Assembly (NCBI RefSeq): GCF_900290235.1
Contig: NZ_OLMK01000096.1
Coordinates: forward strand, 78,983 to 142,982
Reading direction: 5' to 3'
DNA from: Streptomyces sp. MA5143a
Lineage (GTDB): Bacteria > Actinomycetota > Actinomycetes > Streptomycetales > Streptomycetaceae
Length of the DNA: 64,000 bases
The notes under the pieces are model-generated. The model made no database searches. It saw only the letters and a program-made list of their open reading frames with translations, and had not been told where the DNA came from. Of the stretch, positions 59,801 to 64,000 are shown one piece after another. The position numbers were made by a program, and so were the translations under genes. Numbering within the stretch: the first letter of the stretch is position 1; each line of letters begins with the position of its first letter.

Positions 59801-59846
59801 GCTTCCCAAGCTGAGAGCGCGAGTTCGATTCTCGTCACCCGCTCCA
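59801..59846 (+). repeat. attR: exact second copy of the 46-bp tRNA-Gly 3' segment
   Basis: Identical to 24661-24706, including the CCA end. The bases before it (GGCTCCCCAAGCGCCGTC) do not form the 5' half of a tRNA, so this is an attachment-site copy and not a second tRNA gene. Confidence 0.92.
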
Positions 59847-59853
59847 CGACTAA

Positions 59854-59876
59854 GGCCCAGGTCAAAGACCTGGGCC
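59854..59876. terminator. Hairpin terminator just right of attR
   Basis: GGCCCAGGTC (59854-59863) and GACCTGGGCC (59867-59876) with an AAA loop, followed by GTTTT. It differs in sequence from the hairpin after attL but sits at a similar distance from the CCA, as expected if each DNA arriving at the tRNA brings its own terminator. Confidence 0.8.
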
Positions 59877-59895
59877 GTTTTGCTGTCCTCTGCGA

Positions 59896-60861
59896 TCACT
59901 CGTCGCGTGCCAGATTCGTGCCAGAACGCCTGTCGGGCTCTTTCTCCCTGGCAGCGGCCCGCGCCTTCCGTACGGTGGCGTCCAGCCCGGCGGCGACCTC
60001 TTCTTGCCGCTCGTCGTCGGAGTGCTGATAGATCAGCGCCGCCTTCTCCGAGGACTGCCCGGCACGCACCATGGTGTCTTTGAGCGTGGCACCGGAGCGC
60101 ATGGACAGCGTGTGCCCGGTGTGCCGCAGGTCGTAGAACCGGAAGCCCTCGGGCATCCCGACGATCTCCCGTGCCCGCCGCCACTTCCGCCCGAAGGTGC
60201 TACGCCGAAACGGAGCCCCCTTCTCTCCGACGAAGATCAGCCCGTCCAGGCCCGGCTCGGCGTAGCTCTCCAGATGCCAGCGGAGCTCCCGGCGAAGGAA
60301 CGCGGGAAGAATCACAGTCCGAGTGCCCGCCTCCGACTTGGTGTCGCCCTGGACGCGCCGCCCGTTCATCCGCTCGGGCTCGGCGAGACGCACGCGGACG
60401 CGCAGGTTGTCGAGGTCGACGTCTCGACGGCGGAGGCCGGCCAGCTCCTCCGGCCGCATCGGACCGTACGCGCCGAGGTAGACCATGAGCCGCCACCGCA
60501 TCCCGACCGCTTCGGCGAGGGCATCGACCTGGGCAACGGTCGCGATGCGCCGCTCAGCCGCCTTCTCCTTCCCCGCGCCCTTGATCCGGCACGGATTGCG
60601 GGTGATCAGCTCGTCGTCCACGGCCGTTTCCATGATGGCCTTGAGGAGCCGGTACGCCTTGGCCGTCATCGTCTTGGCGTTCGTGGTCCGCAGCCGATCG
60701 GCCCGCCACTCGCGGACACGCGGAGCGGTGATCTCGTCCAAGTCCGACTCGGCGAAGGCGAACAGATGCTTGTCGAGGAGGTAGCGGTAGAGGTCGCGGG
60801 TGAGCGGTGCAAGCTCCCGCTCGTCGACCCACTTGTCGGCGTAGGCCCGGTTAGTTCGCAT
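59896..60861 (-). pseudogene. 5'-truncated second tyrosine integrase
   Basis: From an ATG at 60861 (MRTNRAYADKWVDERELAPL) it aligns with the element's integrase from the core-binding domain onward, including GPMRPEELAGLRR, YDLRHTGHTLSMRSGATLKD and SEKAALIYQHSD, so the catalytic residues remain. The ~65-residue N-terminal arm-binding region (VRKLASGRWQARY in the intact copy) is absent, and the open frame upstream to 61044 is unrelated. There is no excisionase gene. Its stop is 50 bases from the att repeat, the normal place for the integrase of a streptomycete element. Best read as the relic of a second element. Confidence 0.75.
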
Positions 60862-61110
60862 CGAGGGGCGATCTGACATCCACGGCTGACATCGACGACA
60901 GCGGACGGCGGCGCACACCAGCACCTCTGTCCGTCTGTCCCACCAGTCGGCGGCGACGGCATCCAGGGGGGAGCGTAGATCAACTCCTGAAGCGGTGTTC
61001 GTCCGGGCCCGAGGACATCGAACACGGCATGCACGGTTCCTCAATATGGGTTGTGCTGGTTCGGGTGTTTTGCTGTCGGTGGGGTGGCTGTGTGGTTACG
61101 GTCTGGTGCG

Positions 61111-64000
61111 ATGGTTCGTGGTGACGCGGGGCGGGGTGGGTTCGTGACGGAGCGTTTGCTGCTGGAGGTGGCGGAGGGCGGCCGGGTGACGGTTCAGTCA
61201 TGGCCGGCGGGTGAGCTAATTCCCAGTCGGGTGGGAGAGCCGGTCGCATTGGACCAGCCGTTGGACGGGCCGGTACTGGAGGAGTTGCGCTGGTATCTGG
61301 AGGAGTATCTTCGGGCGCCGTTCGGGGTGTACGGCGAGCGGGGACTGCAAGTGGCCGCCGAATTACCGGGGTGGGGTGAGCAGGTCTTTTCGGCGGTGTT
61401 CGGTGCGGGGCCGGCGCGGGATGCCTATCTGCGGGCGCGGACGCGGGCCGAGTCCCGGGGCAGCGGTATGGAGCTGGTGGTGGTGTCGGGCGCGGCGCAG
61501 GCGTTGGGGTGGCCGTGGGAGCTGATGCGGGACCCGGGGCGGCCGACACCGCTGGCGCTGGATGCGCGGGTGGCTGTCTCGCGCACCATGCCGACGGCGG
61601 ATCTGGGTGAGGTCTTTACGGTCGGGGGGTCGCGGCTGCGAGTGCTGATGGTGATCTCCCGGCCGCGTGGCACACGGGACGTTGGTTATCAGATGATTGC
61701 CCGCCCCTTGCTGGAGCGTCTGGCAGCGGTGCGCGGGCGGGTGGAGCTGGTGGTGTTGCGCCCGCCGACCCTGGAACACCTCCACGAGGTGCTGACCTAT
61801 GCGCGGCAGGCGGGTGAGCCGTTCCAGATCGTGCACTTCGACGGGCACGGAGTCTTCGGCCAGCCGTCCATTCCGGCGGGCGGGGCGGCTGGGGCGGGGC
61901 GGCCGGTGATGTTCCGGGGGCCGGGGCCGCAGGGGATGCTGGCGTTCGAGAAGCCGGAGGGTGGACCGGATCTGGTGCCCGCGGATGAGGTGGCGCGGAT
62001 GCTCAAGCAGGCGCGGGTGCCGGTGGTGGTGCTCAATGCGTGCCAGTCGGCGGCGGTGGGATCGCAGGTCGAGGCGGCGGTGGCGACGCGGCTGCTGCAG
62101 GAGGGCACCGCGGCGGTGGTGGCCATGGCCTATAGCGTATATGCGGTGGCCGCCGCGGAGTTCATGACGGCCTTCTACGAGCGGCTGTTCGCCGGGGACC
62201 GGGTGAGTGAAGCGGTGGCCGCCGGGCGGCGCCGCCTGGCCCAGCAGGACCTGCGGCCCTCACCGAAGGGCATGATGCCGCTGGCCGACTGGGTGGTGCC
62301 GGTGTTGTATGCGCGCAGCGAGGTCCACTTTCCCGGCCTGCGCACCGAGCGACCGGCCGGCCGGTCCCTGGAGGAGATGCTGGACCGGATCCGCGAACGC
62401 CCCCCGAGGGACGAGACGAGCCCGGAACAGGCGTTGGAGGCGGTGGGGGAGTTCATCGGCCGTGACGCCCTGCTCTACACACTCGACGTGGCGGCACGGC
62501 TGCAGCGTGTGGTGGTGTTGCACGGGCCCGGCGGGACGGGCAAGACCGAGTTGGCCAAGGCGTTCGGCCGGTGGTGGCGCGACACCGGCGCCCTGGACCA
62601 ACCGGACGGGGTCATCTGGCACTCCTTCGAACCCGGCGTTGCATCCTTCGGCCTGGATGGCGTGATCACCAGCATTGGGCTGCGCCTGTTCGGCACCCAG
62701 TTCGCCCTCCTCGACTCGGACGAACGCCAGGCTGTGGTGGAACAGATTCTGGGTGAACGTCGGCTTCTGCTGGTGTGGGACAACTTCGAATCGGTGCACA
62801 CCATGCCCGACCACACCCGGGCCACCCCGCCCCTGCCCGAGACGGACCGCAACCAGCTGCGCGACTTCCTGACCCGCATCGCAGTCCACGGCACCAGCTC
62901 GGTCATCATCACCAGCCGTACCCCGGAAACCTGGCTCGGCCCCCAGGTGCGCCGGGTGGAGGTGCCCGGCCTGGACACCGAGGAAGCCAGCCAGTACACC
63001 GACCACATCCTGACCCCCTACCCCGACGCCCAGCCACGCCGGGAGCCCAAAGCCTTCGGGGAACTGATGCAGTGGCTAGACGGCCACCCGCTCAGCATGC
63101 GCATCATCCTCCCCCACCTGAACACCACCAGCCCCCAGGACCTGCTGGCCGGCCTTCAGGGCACGACCGCACTGCCCGATGCCGACACCGGCGAGCGAAC
63201 CACCTCCCTCGCCGCCAGCATCACCTACTCCTTCACCCACCTGCCCCTCACCGACCAGCACGCGCTGGTCGCCCTCAGTCTCCTTCACGGCATCGCCGAC
63301 GCCGACGTCCTGGCCTTCTTTTCGACGAGCCCGGAGATCCCCGAAAAGTTCCGCGGCCTCTCAAACTCAGAGTGGACAAGCCTGCTGGACCGGGCGGCAG
63401 GGGTGGGACTGCTCACCCCGCTGGGGGCGGGCATGTATCGCATCCACCCCGCTCTGCCCGCCTATCTCGCCGCTCACTGGCGCACCCATGCCCCCGATAC
63501 CTACCGCGACCAGCACACCACCGCCACCCGCGCCCTCCTTGACGCCCATGCGGTTCTCGGCGACTGGCTCCTGCAACAGCTAAACAGCGGTGATGCCCAG
63601 CTCGCCATGGCATTGATCCACTTCCAGCAGCGCACGCTGGGCAGCATGCTCGGCCACGCCCTCGACCACAGCCTGTGGCCCCAAGCCCAGGCCATCGCCC
63701 AACCACTGGACACCTACTGGGACGCGCGGGGACTGGTGGATGAAGCGCGTGCCTGGATCGACCGCGCGCGACTGATCCTGGAAACCGCCGACGGCAGCCC
63801 ACCCAGCCTGGGCACTCCGGCCGGGAACCTGTGGCTGCTCCTGACCGGCTCCCAAGCCAACCGACAAGCGCATGCCGGCCAGTTGGACCAAGCCAACCGC
63901 ACCTACCGCGCCATCCTCAACGCCCTGCAGCAGCAGCCCACGACACCCCAGCAACGCGCCCATCTCGCCACCGCCTACCACCAGCTCGGCATGGTCGCCC
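61111..64000 (+). CDS. CHAT protease - STAND NTPase - helical-repeat protein (3' end outside window)
   Basis: Open from an ATG at 61111 (or GTG at 61144) to the window end, over 960 codons. An N-terminal domain (LLLEVAEGGRVTVQSWPAGE) leads to a CHAT protease: RLRVLMVISRPRGTRDVGYQ, then FQIVHFDGHGVFG with His246 and VVVLNACQSAAVGSQVEAAV with Cys311, the His-Cys dyad. The STAND ATPase follows: HGPGGTGKTELAKAF (about residue 472), LLLVWDNFESVHTMP and SSVIITSRTP. Helical, probably TPR-like, repeats start near residue 800. Such proteins are thought to use the repeats as a sensor and the caspase-like CHAT domain as the effector, as in bacterial immune or cell-death switches. Confidence 0.88.
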   Translation, partial: MVRGDAGRGGFVTERLLLEVAEGGRVTVQSWPAGELIPSRVGEPVALDQPLDGPVLEELRWYLEEYLRAPFGVYGERGLQVAAELPGWGEQVFSAVFGAGPARDAYLRARTRAESRGSGMELVVVSGAAQALGWPWELMRDPGRPTPLALDARVAVSRTMPTADLGEVFTVGGSRLRVLMVISRPRGTRDVGYQMIARPLLERLAAVRGRVELVVLRPPTLEHLHEVLTYARQAGEPFQIVHFDGHGVFGQPSIPAGGAAGAGRPVMFRGPGPQGMLAFEKPEGGPDLVPADEVARMLKQARVPVVVLNACQSAAVGSQVEAAVATRLLQEGTAAVVAMAYSVYAVAAAEFMTAFYERLFAGDRVSEAVAAGRRRLAQQDLRPSPKGMMPLADWVVPVLYARSEVHFPGLRTERPAGRSLEEMLDRIRERPPRDETSPEQALEAVGEFIGRDALLYTLDVAARLQRVVVLHGPGGTGKTELAKAFGRWWRDTGALDQPDGVIWHSFEPGVASFGLDGVITSIGLRLFGTQFALLDSDERQAVVEQILGERRLLLVWDNFESVHTMPDHTRATPPLPETDRNQLRDFLTRIAVHGTSSVIITSRTPETWLGPQVRRVEVPGLDTEEASQYTDHILTPYPDAQPRREPKAFGELMQWLDGHPLSMRIILPHLNTTSPQDLLAGLQGTTALPDADTGERTTSLAASITYSFTHLPLTDQHALVALSLLHGIADADVLAFFSTSPEIPEKFRGLSNSEWTSLLDRAAGVGLLTPLGAGMYRIHPALPAYLAAHWRTHAPDTYRDQHTTATRALLDAHAVLGDWLLQQLNSGDAQLAMALIHFQQRTLGSMLGHALDHSLWPQAQAIAQPLDTYWDARGLVDEARAWIDRARLILETADGSPPSLGTPAGNLWLLLTGSQANRQAHAGQLDQANRTYRAILNALQQQPTTPQQRAHLATAYHQLGMVA

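Larger units (their letters stand above)
24661..59846. mobile_element. 35-kb integrated, probably mobilizable element at tRNA-Gly
   Basis: Bounded by exact 46-bp direct repeats. It contains a tyrosine integrase, an excisionase, an XRE regulator, a winged-helix gene with iteron-like repeats, MobC and relaxase genes, and a large cargo: a GNAT-PIN/ASCH pair, an FxLD lanthipeptide cluster, and Gabija-like and Mokosh-like defence pairs. No FtsK/TraB-type translocase or type IV secretion gene is visible, so transfer would need a helper. Base composition drops in the defence part, which points to a patchwork origin. Confidence 0.85.

Noticed and set aside
59801..59846. Second tRNA-Gly gene
   Set aside because: Only the 3' part is present; no acceptor 5' strand or D-arm precedes it. 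It is the att copy.
60862..61044. N-terminal extension of the truncated integrase
   Set aside because: The frame is open but the residues do not resemble the arm-binding domain of the intact integrase; treated as unrelated sequence past the truncation point.

Overview
The window is chromosomal DNA of a Streptomyces-type actinomycete. Very high GC, frequent GTG and TTG starts, Scr1-type regulator plus DUF397 pairs, an FxLD lanthipeptide locus and an EtfD-like reductase all fit that genus. I worked by reading only, so family names rest on motif recognition and not on searches.

Positions 1-24,600 are chromosomal backbone. They hold a four-gene leftward operon ending in a secreted hydrolase that runs off the window, a degenerate MraY/WecA-like membrane protein, the EtfD-like electron-transfer reductase, a Nudix hydrolase and a duplicated-domain lipoprotein. 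A run of six secreted FG-GAP proteins follows, each with about seven Ca-binding loop repeats, plus the wreck of a seventh gene. Four of the six share one ECF-type promoter pattern (ACAACC, then GTC 17 bases later). Lying before the last FG-GAP gene are a membrane-anchored NACHT NTPase and an NTF2-like protein. Then come a Yip1-type membrane protein, two zinc-ribbon proteins, a phosphoribosyltransferase and dcd.

A tRNA-Gly(CCC) at 24,633 begins a 35-kb integrated element. Its last 46 bases are repeated exactly at 59,801-59,846 (attL/attR). From left to right the element carries: a small cargo segment (a DUF3761-like membrane protein; a GNAT-PIN fusion coupled to an ASCH protein); integrase and excisionase; an XRE regulator; a winged-helix protein whose gene holds iteron-like repeats; a cluster of GGGGACCG repeats; MobC and a relaxase; two adjacent proteins sharing a Gly/Asn-rich motif that looks like a homotypic signalling motif; an Scr1/DUF397/DUF6879 regulatory set; an FxLD lanthipeptide cluster (precursor, methyltransferase, LanB, LanC, SpaB-C-like protein); a PIN protein; and a defence island with a Gabija-like pair (OLD nuclease and UvrD helicase) and a Mokosh type I-like pair (kinase-helicase and PLD protein). 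No conjugative ATPase is visible, so the element looks mobilizable and not self-transmissible.

Right of attR is a 5'-truncated second integrase 50 bp from the att copy. This suggests tandem accretion of elements at the same tRNA. Beyond it a CHAT-protease/STAND-NTPase/helical-repeat gene runs off the right edge. Overall the tRNA-Gly locus is a hot spot with at least three immunity-like modules, and NACHT and CHAT-STAND genes flank it.
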